Shown here: positions 37,060-47,053 of the stretch, one piece after another | Layout: each line of letters starts with the position of its first letter | Position numbering within the stretch: position 1 is the first letter of the stretch | NCBI RefSeq assembly: GCF_030548465.1 | Contig: NZ_JAUOSF010000004.1 | Span: 186,001 to 250,000 of the forward strand | DNA: 64,000 bases | Origin: Tamlana sp. 2_MG-2023 | GTDB lineage: Bacteria > Bacteroidota > Bacteroidia > Flavobacteriales > Flavobacteriaceae | Reading direction: 5' to 3' | Notes under the pieces: model-generated | What the model saw: the letters and a program-made list of their open reading frames with translations, nothing else | The model's database searches: none | Told to the model about the DNA's origin: nothing | Made by a program: the position numbers and the translations under genes

Positions 37060-39186
37060 TTAATCATTTAAAATTAATTGGATAGCCTTCTCAACCTGGG
37101 TTTGTGGTGCTTTACAACTTCCTTTTTCACACACATAAATATAGGTTTGATTGTCAACATGCTTATTTTCTAACAACGGTAATTGACTTTCCGAACGTGC
37201 TCCTGCGTAAATAACATTTGGCAGGTAATATTGTTGCAAGGCACTTATTTTATGTTTAACATTTTCACCTGAAACAACAACTTCATAGAAAGATTTTGTA
37301 TAATTCTGCATTAACCCTAACCATCTACTATAATTTGAAGGTGATAATAGAATATCGTTACTCATATTATGCAACATCTGATTAGCCTTTTCTGAATAGG
37401 TATCGTCATGATAATACAAACTTAACGCAAACAAATTATGTGCCAAAACAGCATTAGATGAAGGTAATACTCCGTCTACGGTTTCCATTTTTCTTATAAT
37501 CAATGAGGCATCTAAATCTGATGTAAAATAGAACATTCCTGAGGCGTCATCATAAAAGTGGGCCAAAGTGTAATCCATGAGTTGCTTAGCTTCCATAAGC
37601 CATTTTTCATCTAAAGATACTTCGTACAACCCTATTAGCGCTTGAATTGTTAGCGCATAATCTTCGGCAAACGCGTTAATGGAACTTTCATTATTTATGT
37701 ACACACGGTTTAAACCACCTTCCTGTTGCTTCTGAATATTAGTAAGAAAATCAGCTATCTTCATGGCCATTTTAAGATGATTGGGATCTTGAAAACTACG
37801 ATAAGCATCGGTGTAGGCTTTTAATGTTAATGCGTTCCAACCGGTTAAAGCTTTATTATCGGTTCTTGGTGGTTTACGCTTATCTCGTACTTCTAAGAGT
37901 ACTTTTTTCCATTTCGTAAGCTTTGTTTGCAATTTATCGTCTGTAAGACCTGTTAAGTTTGCTACATCGGCATGTGATTTATTTCTATAAAGCACATAGT
38001 TATTATTTTCCCAAGCACCTGTTTCATTGATGTTAAAATAGATTTTAAAGGCTTCAAAATCATCTCCTAAATAGTGTTTTAAAGCTTGTTTGTCCCAAAC
38101 ATAATATGCTCCTTCCTCTAACGCTCCCTTTTCGGTATAACTATCGGCATCTAGCGCTGAGTAAAACGCTTGTTTTCCATCGAAAAAATCCCGTTCTAAA
38201 CAAGCTAAAGTCTCAAAAACAACTTGTTTAAACAGTTTATTTTTATGCGTTAAATATTTTTTAGAATACACACTAACCAACTGCGCGTTATCATATAACA
38301 TTTTTTCAAAATGAGGAATGTGCCATTTCGCATCTACCGAATATCTAGAAAACCCACCTCCAATATGGTCGTAAATTCCTCCATAGGCCATTTTTACTAA
38401 GGTATTTTCAACATGATTTTCTACTACTGTATCTTTGTTTTGCGTAGCATAACGTAATAAAAAACTCAAATTATTAGGCAACGGAAACTTAGGCACTCCT
38501 TCTTCACCACCATCGATTCTATCAAAGTTTTCTTTCCATGTTTCTACAGCATCAACAATTATGTTATTCTGGAATTCGGATGGGTTCGTGTTTAATGTTA
38601 TTAAGTCTGATTCTTTTATGCCTTCAGTAAGCTGATCTGCATAAGCAACCGCTTTGTCAGGATTTGTTTCATACAATTCAGAAAGATCTTTTAAAATTTT
38701 CATCCATTGCTCCTTTTCAAAATAGGCACCCCCAAATATTGGTCTCCCATCTGGTAAAGCAATACAATTAAGGGGCCATCCACCACTTCCTGTTAGCAAC
38801 TGCACGGCATGCATATAAACTTGGTCAATGTCTGGTCGTTCTTCTCTATCTATTTTAATGTTAATAAACTTTGAATTCATTATTGCTGCCACAGAATCAT
38901 TTTGAAAACTCTCCTCTTCCATAACATGGCACCAATGGCAAGCGGCATAACCTACAGATATCACTATAAGTTTATTTTCCTTTTTTGCCAAATCTAAAGT
39001 CTTTTGACTCCAAGCTTTCCAATTAACAGGGTTATGGGCGTGCTGTAATAAATAAGGACTTGATTCATTAATTAAATCGTTAGTATATTTATGTTTGGAT
39101 ACGGCCTTCTTCTTATCCGAACATCCGCATAGAAAAAGCGTGAGAAGCATTAAACTGAAAAAAAAATACCTTTTACAACAGGACAT
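37060..39186 (-). CDS. YyaL/DUF255 thioredoxin-domain lipoprotein
   Basis: From the ATG at 39186 the protein has 708 residues and starts SCCKRYFFFSLMLLTLFLCGC, a lipoprotein signal. A thioredoxin-like domain follows with the diagnostic YAACHWCHVMEEESF and KIDREERPDIDQVYM. Then comes an (alpha/alpha)6-barrel with GGEEGVPKFP, GGGFSRYSVDAKWHIPHFEKMLYDNAQL and LTGWNALTLKAY. A longer frame starting 60 bases upstream would bury the signal peptide. The DUF255 family is widespread; a reaction has not been settled. The usual length is near 680, so this one is complete. Confidence 0.9.
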   Translation of the reverse strand: MSCCKRYFFFSLMLLTLFLCGCSDKKKAVSKHKYTNDLINESSPYLLQHAHNPVNWKAWSQKTLDLAKKENKLIVISVGYAACHWCHVMEEESFQNDSVAAIMNSKFINIKIDREERPDIDQVYMHAVQLLTGSGGWPLNCIALPDGRPIFGGAYFEKEQWMKILKDLSELYETNPDKAVAYADQLTEGIKESDLITLNTNPSEFQNNIIVDAVETWKENFDRIDGGEEGVPKFPLPNNLSFLLRYATQNKDTVVENHVENTLVKMAYGGIYDHIGGGFSRYSVDAKWHIPHFEKMLYDNAQLVSVYSKKYLTHKNKLFKQVVFETLACLERDFFDGKQAFYSALDADSYTEKGALEEGAYYVWDKQALKHYLGDDFEAFKIYFNINETGAWENNNYVLYRNKSHADVANLTGLTDDKLQTKLTKWKKVLLEVRDKRKPPRTDNKALTGWNALTLKAYTDAYRSFQDPNHLKMAMKIADFLTNIQKQQEGGLNRVYINNESSINAFAEDYALTIQALIGLYEVSLDEKWLMEAKQLMDYTLAHFYDDASGMFYFTSDLDASLIIRKMETVDGVLPSSNAVLAHNLFALSLYYHDDTYSEKANQMLHNMSNDILLSPSNYSRWLGLMQNYTKSFYEVVVSGENVKHKISALQQYYLPNVIYAGARSESQLPLLENKHVDNQTYIYVCEKGSCKAPQTQVEKAIQLILND

Positions 39187-39299
39187 GTATATTTTTTGTT
39201 TGTATGGATAAATATACATTATTAAATGAATACATATATTTGACATTAAATTGGAATTTAGGTCAACAGCATTGAAGCAATTTTACTGATGTTGTTCTA

Positions 39300-41591
39300 C
39301 TACATATCGTAACGCAACTTAAAACCACCAAACCAGTTACGTGGAGCCCCCGGATAATAATAACGTGGTTCAGAATTACCAAAACCAACGGCGTTTATTA
39401 AAATTGAAGCGGCATAGGTTTCATTGGTAAAATTATTAATACCCGCATTCACCTCGATACTAAGGTGCTCAGAGAGTTCATTTTTATAAGCGAGTTTCGC
39501 ATTAAAAACGGTATAAGGATCAGAGTACAAAGTGTTGGCATCGTTCATTGGCATATCTCCAACGTACAACATATTGGTATCAAAGCTGAAATGTTTTAAG
39601 CCGAATTGGAGTCCGCCATTCACTTTATGATCAGGCACACCAGTAAGTTCATTACCAGAATAATCAGAATTTCCATCAACAAAATCTATAAATCGGTGAT
39701 CTGTAATTTCAGCATTCATATAAGGCCGAAGCATGAAACTGTAATTAAATTCTTGAGTATAGAAAACTGCAAGCTCTACCCCTTTATGTTCTGTTTTTCC
39801 TGCGTTTCTTCCTATGTATTGATCTTCACCTACGCGATCGGCTACAAGTAAATTATCAATATCTAGCAGGTAGGCTGAAACCTGCATACGCAAACGCTTT
39901 TGAAAAGCATAAAATTCACTACCAAGCTCATAATTATAGCCTGTTTCGGGCCCTAAATCTGGATTAATTACCCCTTCTGGCGTTAAGGTTTCTTCAATAG
40001 ATGGAAAATTATAACCACGGCTAAAATTCGCATAAACCTCCAAATTTGGTGTAAATTGATACAAAACATTGACATTTGGAGCCAAAATAGGATCAAAATC
40101 GCGATCGGCAGAGGTATTTTCATTGCCATCATGATAATAATCTAAAAACGAAAAGCTGGTTTTATTCATGTTAAGCCCCAACTGTACTTTTAAAGCTTCA
40201 GTAAGTACTAAAGTTGTCGTAGCAAAAACATTAAGGCTGTTTCGTTTTTCTAAATTATCACTTAGCAAATCACCTTCTATACTGCCGTTTCCGGGCTGTG
40301 ATTCATAGAGGTTTTCAAGTGTTTTCCAATGGTATTCATCGGCGTATAGTTCGGCACCAAAACTTAAGCTTGAGATATCATCTAGAAAATCAAAATCCTG
40401 AACAAAAAGAGTACGCGCACCATAACCGTTGGTATATTCATCTAAAATATTAAACGGTCGTGGTTCGTAATGATCTAGGTAAGAGTAAAACACTGAGGTG
40501 GTATTACTAAAACGGTTGGTAAATCGGTGCGTGTAATTTAAACCTATTAAAATTTGGTCATTGTCTTCATAACCTTGTGCAGCTCCCCAGGTGTATGCTG
40601 CTTGTGAAGGATCTTCTTCAAAATCGGACTGTCCTATTGAACTGGCTATTTGCGCAAAATAATTGGTGTAGTTTATAAGAAACCCGAGTTCATTTTTTTC
40701 ATCAAACTTATAATTGGTATTTAGCAGCACGGCATCTCTACGGTAGGCGCTGTTGTCACGAAAACCATCAGATTCTAAATGGTCATAATTAAGATGCACA
40801 GCGAATTTTTCTTCGGCAGTACCAAAAGTGATTCTGTTTTTAATTAAACCAAAGCTACCCATGGTAAAACTGTTTGAAAATCGTGTTTCTCCTACAGCGG
40901 CTTGTTTGGTATTAAGCAATAAGGTTCCACCCAAATTACTTCCGTAAGGGGTTGCTTTAGGTCCTTTTACGACTTCAATATTGGCAATATCTTCAGGATC
41001 AAAAGCATCAATTGAGGTTTCGCCAGCGCCATTGGTAATAGGAATCCCATTAAAATAAGCTCGTATTTTATTGGTTCCATAAAGGGTTCTAGAGCCCACA
41101 CCTCTAATCACGATTCTATTGGTGTTTAAAGCGCCACTTTGTATGTAAACACCTGGAGTTTCATTAAGAGCGGAAACGAGGTTCACTGGACTGTATGCTT
41201 CAATGTTTTTAGAACTGACTTTGGTGGTTGGTATGATAACCTGACTTTCCTTTTGAAAATTTGAAGAAATAACCACCGTATTTAGTTGTTCCCTGTTTTC
41301 TAGAGAAACCAATTGAACAACAACATTTGAAACCGTAACACTTACTGTTTTCACTTCATAATTAGGATGTTTTAAAACAAGACGTATCGGGAAATTTAAA
41401 GAATCGGCTAAGATAAAAGCTCCAAAATCATCAGTTTTAGTGATTATTTTTGAGTCGATTGAAAGCGTTACGTTAGCAACACCTTCACCTGCTTCATTCT
41501 TCACTAAACCACTAATTTGCTGAGCTATTAAGGTATGATTCCAAAGTATAACACTTAGAATCACAACCATTTTTAGTAGAGTTATGCGCAT
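39300..41591 (-). CDS. TonB-dependent receptor with carboxypeptidase-like N-domain
   Basis: This 763-residue outer-membrane receptor has a signal peptide (to about 23) and a CarboxypepD-regulatory-like beta-sandwich (about 25-108). The plug domain (IPTTKVSSKNIEAYSPVNLV, GVYIQSGALNTNRIVIRGVG, IEVVKGPKATPYGSNLGGTL) is followed by a 22-strand barrel ending in FGGFKLRYDM. Receptors of this type import siderophores, metals or oligomers with TonB energy. It follows the sorbosone-dehydrogenase-like gene by 32 bases on the same strand, so they are probably one operon. The ligand is not evident. Confidence 0.9.
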   Translation of the reverse strand: MRITLLKMVVILSVILWNHTLIAQQISGLVKNEAGEGVANVTLSIDSKIITKTDDFGAFILADSLNFPIRLVLKHPNYEVKTVSVTVSNVVVQLVSLENREQLNTVVISSNFQKESQVIIPTTKVSSKNIEAYSPVNLVSALNETPGVYIQSGALNTNRIVIRGVGSRTLYGTNKIRAYFNGIPITNGAGETSIDAFDPEDIANIEVVKGPKATPYGSNLGGTLLLNTKQAAVGETRFSNSFTMGSFGLIKNRITFGTAEEKFAVHLNYDHLESDGFRDNSAYRRDAVLLNTNYKFDEKNELGFLINYTNYFAQIASSIGQSDFEEDPSQAAYTWGAAQGYEDNDQILIGLNYTHRFTNRFSNTTSVFYSYLDHYEPRPFNILDEYTNGYGARTLFVQDFDFLDDISSLSFGAELYADEYHWKTLENLYESQPGNGSIEGDLLSDNLEKRNSLNVFATTTLVLTEALKVQLGLNMNKTSFSFLDYYHDGNENTSADRDFDPILAPNVNVLYQFTPNLEVYANFSRGYNFPSIEETLTPEGVINPDLGPETGYNYELGSEFYAFQKRLRMQVSAYLLDIDNLLVADRVGEDQYIGRNAGKTEHKGVELAVFYTQEFNYSFMLRPYMNAEITDHRFIDFVDGNSDYSGNELTGVPDHKVNGGLQFGLKHFSFDTNMLYVGDMPMNDANTLYSDPYTVFNAKLAYKNELSEHLSIEVNAGINNFTNETYAASILINAVGFGNSEPRYYYPGAPRNWFGGFKLRYDM

Positions 41592-41623
41592 AGGCCATTA
41601 TATTTTTTATGAATTTTTAAAAC

Positions 41624-42913
41624 CTAGTTGGTATAACTTACTTTCCAAATGGTACTCCCGTCATCATCGTTTACGAGTAAATCACCTTGAGGCGTTTCGG
41701 TGACACAAACTGGGCGCCCGTAAACCTCAGAGTTGTTTTCATCAGCTATAAATCCGGTTAAAAATTCTTGTGGTTTCCCTGTTGGTTTTCCATTTTCAAA
41801 AGGAATAAACACCACGCGATATCCAGAAAGTACCGAACGATTCCAAGAACCGTGTTGCCCTACAAAGACACCGTTTTTATATTTATCAGGGAAGCTATCT
41901 TTAGTATAAAAAGTGAGACCTAAAGAAGCCGTATGTGGCCCCACAGAAACATCTGGCACTAAGGTTTTGGCTACCAAATCTGGAGCTTTACCTTCCATAC
42001 GAGGATCTTCAATACTACCATAATAAGCATATGGCCATCCGTAAAACCCACCTTTTTGTACACTTGTAACATAATCTGGCACTAAATTATCGCCAATTTT
42101 ATCGCGTTCATTAACAGCTGTCCATAACTCACCGTTCACAGGATTCCAATCCATACCAACCGGGTTTCGTAATCCGCTGGCATAAATAATTTCTTCCTTT
42201 CCGTTAAGGTCAACTTCTATAATATTGGCACGTCGTTCTTCTTCCTCCATACCATATTCTCCAACATTACTCGCTGATCCTACTGAAATATAGATTTTAT
42301 CTTGATTTTCGTTGGTGATGATATTTCTAGTCCAATGGTTGTTATAACCACCGGCCGGAAGTTCTACTATTTTTTCACCTTCAGAAGACTTTATCGACGT
42401 TTGACCAACTTTGTATGGAAACTTAAGTAATCCATCGGTGTTGGCGACATAAAAAGTATCACCAATGATTAGCATTCCGAAAGGCTGATTTAGCCCTTCT
42501 AAAAATGTTTCTCGAAGTTCAAAGGTTCCGTCGTTATTGGTATCTCTTAAAATGGTAATACGATCGGCACTATTTTTTGTATCTGATTCTACCACAAATA
42601 GATCACCATTAGGCCCTATGTAAGTCCACCGTGGATGCTTAAAGTCATCGGCAAGCTTGGTTACGGTAAACCCTTCTGGGGCCATTGGCATTTTATCCTC
42701 TGGCCAATCCACCATTCTGCGCTCATTTCTAACAGATTTAGAAGCGTATGGTTTTGGTAAAATAAGTTCACCAACGGCTGTTTGTACCGTATCTGCTTGT
42801 TCCTCTTGCGTGTGTTCTTCTTTAGTTTGTGTTACAGACTCTTCTTTTTCCGATTTACACGAGAGTATTAAACTCAAGACTAAGACTACTAATAAGTATT
42901 TTTTCTTTATCAT
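41624..42913 (-). CDS. Sorbosone-dehydrogenase-like PQQ beta-propeller lipoprotein
   Basis: This 429-residue protein has a lipoprotein signal with lipobox LILSC. A glutamate-rich linker and a PQQ-glucose/sorbosone dehydrogenase type beta-propeller follow. Family blocks are GPNGDLFVVES, GLNQPFGMLI, NHWTRNII, ISVGSASNVGE, YASGLRNPVGMDWNPVNGELW, VGPHTASLGLTFYT and FVGQHGSWNRS with the catalytic histidine. It would oxidise a sugar or alcohol in the periplasm. It precedes a TonB receptor gene by 32 bases. The substrate is unknown. Confidence 0.87.
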   Translation of the reverse strand: MIKKKYLLVVLVLSLILSCKSEKEESVTQTKEEHTQEEQADTVQTAVGELILPKPYASKSVRNERRMVDWPEDKMPMAPEGFTVTKLADDFKHPRWTYIGPNGDLFVVESDTKNSADRITILRDTNNDGTFELRETFLEGLNQPFGMLIIGDTFYVANTDGLLKFPYKVGQTSIKSSEGEKIVELPAGGYNNHWTRNIITNENQDKIYISVGSASNVGEYGMEEEERRANIIEVDLNGKEEIIYASGLRNPVGMDWNPVNGELWTAVNERDKIGDNLVPDYVTSVQKGGFYGWPYAYYGSIEDPRMEGKAPDLVAKTLVPDVSVGPHTASLGLTFYTKDSFPDKYKNGVFVGQHGSWNRSVLSGYRVVFIPFENGKPTGKPQEFLTGFIADENNSEVYGRPVCVTETPQGDLLVNDDDGSTIWKVSYTN

Positions 42914-43047
42914 AATGTCAGTTTTAATTGTTTTAAAATTAAAACACTGACGTCAAACCCATTAACGCTATCAATTCGTTAATAAAATTTTAACATTTTT
43001 CCGAAGGAAATTACAACATAGCTTACTAAGCTCTGCTTTTCAAATTT

Positions 43048-43527
43048 CTAATCGACAATCTTTATATCGACTGATGTTCTCGTCTGCCAGCCCGTTTGAT
43101 CGGTTACCGAGTAAGCACAGTGATAATCGCCAGTATCGACATCGTTAGGAATGGTAATAGCAATGTTTATTTCATAAGACGTTGGGCCGCCATCAATACT
43201 ATAATTTTCTACAATCAATAAAGGATTAACAGGATCTTTAACGGGGTTTAAACTACAATTTCCCTCTTGATCATCATGGGTATGGTGGTCAAAATTGTTA
43301 TGAATATTCAGACTGTAAGATGCTAAAGCTTGATTATCGGTTACCAAAGCTCTAAAGTTATAGGTTTCCCCTCTTTTAAGTTCTTCACAGGCCTGCGGAA
43401 ACCCATCATCATAATTTACGGTGATCGTTGGCTTTTCTTCATCTTTATCGACACCATCATCACTAGAGCAAGATGCTAAAAAGAGTACTAGTATTATCGC
43501 AAAATTATATTTTAAGAGTTGTTTCAT
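43048..43527 (-). CDS. DUF4625 lipoprotein, His-rich
   Basis: This 159-residue lipoprotein (lipobox LASC, then SSDD) has an Ig-like DUF4625 domain. It contains NFDHHTHDDQEGNC, a dense cluster of His, Asp and Cys compatible with metal binding, and ends in CAYSVTDQTGWQTRTS. It lies downstream of a two-domain DUF4625 protein and a TonB receptor on the same strand. A metal-scavenging surface lipoprotein is inferred. Confidence 0.8.
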   Translation of the reverse strand: MKQLLKYNFAIILVLFLASCSSDDGVDKDEEKPTITVNYDDGFPQACEELKRGETYNFRALVTDNQALASYSLNIHNNFDHHTHDDQEGNCSLNPVKDPVNPLLIVENYSIDGGPTSYEINIAITIPNDVDTGDYHCAYSVTDQTGWQTRTSVDIKIVD

Positions 43528-43579
43528 TTTATAAAGGTATAAAAAAGGCTATCTGAAAAGCAATGACATACAATTTTAT

Positions 43580-43607
43580 GAGACCCTGAATCTAGTTCGG
43601 GGTGACG
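43580..43607. repeat. 28-bp palindromic dispersed repeat, copy A
   Basis: The 28-base element contains an imperfect dyad GACCCTGAA..TTCGGGGT and is framed by GAGA and GACG ends. It is an inverted relative of the elements at 52658, 55883 and 56002. It lies in the spacer between the two DUF4625 genes. Confidence 0.75.
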
Positions 43608-43643
43608 TCGGTTTGACTCTTCAGACAGCCCTATGTTTATTAA

Positions 43644-44417
43644 TTAGGCAGTAATATCAATATGAGACTCATAGGTTTGTGTATTACCGTTTTCATCTTC
43701 TACGGTAAAAGTCACGTGATACTCACCTGCAGGAGCCGTTGCTGGAATATCAATGTGCTCATGAAATTCTGCTTCCGTTAAATCGTGATAGTCACTGAAA
43801 ACTTCTTCATAATCCCATTCTACTTCTCCAGGGTTAACAGTTAAACCATGTGCATGAACATCAACACTAATTTCGTGAATACCATTATGTGCATCCACTA
43901 AAAACTCAACGTGAAAATCACCTCCACGTGCTGCAGTAGCATCCATTTCAAATGCGCTTATTGTAATGGGATCTAAAATATCTAAATGCCCTTCTTCTTC
44001 AGTTATATTTCCTAGTTCATCTGTTACGATAAATTCTACATGGTATACTCCTGCGGGGATATTAGAAGGAATATCAATATGTTCATGAAACTCGGCATTA
44101 ATAACTTGGTATTCCGCACCATCATAAACTTGCTCAAAATCCCAATCAACCTCACCTTCGGCAAGTTCTAAATCGTGAGCATGAATTTCAACGGTGATAC
44201 TGCTTATTACACCTTCTGCATAGATTTCAGCTTCTAAATGTAAATCAGACCCTTTATACGCAACAGGTTCGGTTGAATGTGAATCCCCTTCTCCGTATTC
44301 AAAATCAGTAATTACAGGCGCATCAATGCTTCCACCGCCGTCGTCGTCACTACTACAAGATTGAAAAAAGATTCCTAAAGTTAGGATAATGGCTAAAAAT
44401 TTAATTTGTGTTTTCAT
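43644..44417 (-). CDS. Two-domain DUF4625 lipoprotein, His-rich
   Basis: This 257-residue lipoprotein (lipobox FFQSC, then SSDDDGGG) has two tandem DUF4625 domains, about 35-145 and 150-257. Each repeats the pattern VEIHAHDLELAEGEVDW or VDVHAHGLTVNPGEVEW, and each has AEFHEHIDIP followed by PAGVYHVEF or PAGEYHVTF. The repeated His/Glu clusters suggest metal ligands. It starts 38 bases after the TonB receptor stop, so the two are co-transcribed. A role in holding metal for the receptor is inferred, not proven. Confidence 0.82.
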   Translation of the reverse strand: MKTQIKFLAIILTLGIFFQSCSSDDDGGGSIDAPVITDFEYGEGDSHSTEPVAYKGSDLHLEAEIYAEGVISSITVEIHAHDLELAEGEVDWDFEQVYDGAEYQVINAEFHEHIDIPSNIPAGVYHVEFIVTDELGNITEEEGHLDILDPITISAFEMDATAARGGDFHVEFLVDAHNGIHEISVDVHAHGLTVNPGEVEWDYEEVFSDYHDLTEAEFHEHIDIPATAPAGEYHVTFTVEDENGNTQTYESHIDITA

Positions 44418-44455
44418 AATTTTAGTTTTAATAAATGTTAATAATTATTGATTAT

Positions 44456-46825
44456 TTAAAAAGGTAATGTTATTGATAATGATAGATTCCTACCGGCTTC
44501 TGGCACATCGATTAAACGGTAGAAACTAGTGTGATCAAAATATTTTGTATTGAATACATTGTTGAGTTTAAGGCGTAGTTCTACAGGTAAATCGTTATTG
44601 AACAGGTCTATTTCTGATAAATATGACAGATTAAATACCTGGTAACCATCGGTCACTTCTTCTGGCGGTACGATTTCATCCTGAGCAGCGGCTATTTTAT
44701 ATTCAGCTATAAACTGTGGTTTCTCAAAAAACAACAGATTTTCAAACTGATATCTTGCGGAAATCAATCCGGTTAAAGGCGGTGAAAACGGAATAGTAAA
44801 ACCTTCCTTTGGACCGCTAGTTTGTCTAGAATACACGTATTCCGCGGAAGCGTCTATATGTAAATTTTTGAATAGTGTTGTACTTGCTCGCACTTCACCA
44901 CCTACGCGAAACACCTGACTTTGGGTGTACTCATAAATCTGTAAGGTTTCGTAATAATTTGATGTGGGGTTTAAGTAAATAAAATTCTCAAAATAGTTCA
45001 CAAACGGACTCACACCTACACTAAAAGCATCGGTGGTATGATCAATATCGATATCCAGTTGATAAGACGATTCGGGGTCTAAATCTAAATTCCCCTTTTC
45101 ATAACGGTACATGTGATAGTTTACACCATCTGAAGCCAATTCATTAGCCAATGGCATTCTAAAACTCTTACCCACATTCAGCTTGTAGGTGGTGTGGTTA
45201 TCAATATAGCTCAACCCTGCTGATGCACTAAAACTCCCAAAATCTAAGGTTTTATTTTGAGCACGCTGCATGTATATGTATGACGTTGTACCATCAGGAT
45301 TATTCACAGGTGTTTGAAACCAATCGTAATAAGCTTTGGTTTCTGTTACGCCATAATCGTAGCGCAAACCAGCTAGTATATGGAAATCTGGATTAACCTC
45401 ATAGGTGTCGAAAGCAAAGCCACCTACCGTAAATCGGTTGTATTCCGGAATTAAAAAGCCCCAACCTCCAATATTATTGTCTTGATATTCTAAGTTGACT
45501 CCAAAAACCATATTGTGTTTGTCATTCGGACTAAAAGCATCGCGAACATTTAAAGCGTAGGTGTTTTTATTAAAAATACGTTCTCTAGTATCGTCAGGTT
45601 TTGGCATATAGCCATGTGGCGTAGGCTCAGAGTGTTCTTCTCTTTGATTATTTTGAAAGCCTAAATCGAACAAAAACGTATGCTTACCACTTTCAATAGA
45701 GGTATTGTTGGTGATTTTAAAGTGGTTCACCTTATGAAAAGGCAAATCGATATCTCGGTTTGAACTGTCATAATCGATATCTGAAACAATCACCTCCAAA
45801 CCGTGTGCATTGGCAAAAAACCCGTTTTTAGCGTAAACATTACTAAAGGTGGTTTCCGATTGAATGTTATCTTTAGCATAACCTAAACTAAAGCTAGCGT
45901 TAGCCTCTTCACCTGCCGTGTTTCTTAAGTTATTGTCATGCAGATCGAAAATGTAGTTTTCATAGGTAATTTTATCGGTAGGCACTTTATAATCGGCATA
46001 ATCACGATAAGTTAAACGTCCGCGGTAATACCAATGATGTTTTCTGGCTTCAATACCTGTTGAAATACCAAATAGATCATTGTTTGTTTCCCCTAACAAG
46101 TTCACTTCGCCTTTAAAAGAGTGTAATTCAGGGGTTTTGTTAGGCTGAATATCAACCACTCCCGCAATAGCATCAGAACCATAAACTAATGAGGCTGGCC
46201 CTTTAATGATTTGAATGTTTTCAATACCGTATTGATCAATTTCTAAACCGTGGTCGCTCCCCCATTGCTGGGCTTCATGCTTAATTCCGTTTTGAACCAC
46301 TGCGACCCTATTAAAGCCCAAACCACGAATAACAGGCTTCGATTGTCCCGACCCAATATTTACAGTACTCACACCAGGGATTTTACCCAGAGTTTGCATC
46401 AAACTATTTTCTCTATTGGCTTTTAAAAACACCTCTGAAACCGCTACAGCGACCGCAGGGTTTTCCTTATTTTCACGTATTTTGGTTTTTCCACTGACTT
46501 CAACTTCTTTCAGATATGTTGCTGACTCTTTAAGGTGAACAGTTAGCTCAGGCATTTCTGATTTGACGGCTATGGTTATTTCTGCGGAAGCGTAACCCAT
46601 ACTAGAAACCGTTATGTCATAGGTTCCCTCTGCCAAGTCTTCAAGAGTAAACGTGCCCGTACTTGATGAAATAGAAAAGATATCTTTCCCATAAATTGTT
46701 GCACCTTCTACAGGCTGTAAACTACTAGCATCCAACACAATTCCTTCTACATTGAAAGCCTCTTGTGCAAACGCCATAGTGCATAGGCTAAACCATAGCC
46801 AAACACTAAGTGTTTTTTTAAACAT
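44456..46825 (-). CDS. TonB-dependent receptor, ZnuD-like
   Basis: This 789-residue receptor has a signal peptide (to about 20) and a CarboxypepD-like domain (22-95). The plug carries GKIPGVSTVNIGSGQSKPVI, EAQQWGSDHGLEIDQYG and IIKGPASLVYGSDAIAGVV, and the barrel ends LSLSITLPF. The block FHKVNHFKITNNT with REEHSEPTPHGYMP recalls zinc-receptor ZnuD-like proteins of Gram-negatives, but I cannot confirm the ligand. Downstream are two His-rich DUF4625 lipoproteins; upstream is a small His/Cys protein. The set points to divalent-metal uptake. Confidence 0.87.
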   Translation of the reverse strand: MFKKTLSVWLWFSLCTMAFAQEAFNVEGIVLDASSLQPVEGATIYGKDIFSISSSTGTFTLEDLAEGTYDITVSSMGYASAEITIAVKSEMPELTVHLKESATYLKEVEVSGKTKIRENKENPAVAVAVSEVFLKANRENSLMQTLGKIPGVSTVNIGSGQSKPVIRGLGFNRVAVVQNGIKHEAQQWGSDHGLEIDQYGIENIQIIKGPASLVYGSDAIAGVVDIQPNKTPELHSFKGEVNLLGETNNDLFGISTGIEARKHHWYYRGRLTYRDYADYKVPTDKITYENYIFDLHDNNLRNTAGEEANASFSLGYAKDNIQSETTFSNVYAKNGFFANAHGLEVIVSDIDYDSSNRDIDLPFHKVNHFKITNNTSIESGKHTFLFDLGFQNNQREEHSEPTPHGYMPKPDDTRERIFNKNTYALNVRDAFSPNDKHNMVFGVNLEYQDNNIGGWGFLIPEYNRFTVGGFAFDTYEVNPDFHILAGLRYDYGVTETKAYYDWFQTPVNNPDGTTSYIYMQRAQNKTLDFGSFSASAGLSYIDNHTTYKLNVGKSFRMPLANELASDGVNYHMYRYEKGNLDLDPESSYQLDIDIDHTTDAFSVGVSPFVNYFENFIYLNPTSNYYETLQIYEYTQSQVFRVGGEVRASTTLFKNLHIDASAEYVYSRQTSGPKEGFTIPFSPPLTGLISARYQFENLLFFEKPQFIAEYKIAAAQDEIVPPEEVTDGYQVFNLSYLSEIDLFNNDLPVELRLKLNNVFNTKYFDHTSFYRLIDVPEAGRNLSLSITLPF

Positions 46826-47053
46826 ATTATAATACTAATGAAATTGAAAAATTGTTCGTGAAATTAGAACTTATGATCTCCCCTAGAACTAAAGCTTAGA
46901 GCTCTTGTTGCACATTAATAACCTTGACTTTGTAACCAACTATCCTTTAAATCATAGTTTTTAATGAACTACATGCGGAAATTAGTTATACAAAAAAGGG
47001 ACTCCATACAACAAGGTGTATGAGCAAAATGCTAATAATAAAAAAAGAGGAAA

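Noticed and set aside
37060..39246. Longer start for the DUF255 protein at 39246
   Set aside because: It would place 20 residues before an otherwise perfect lipoprotein signal.
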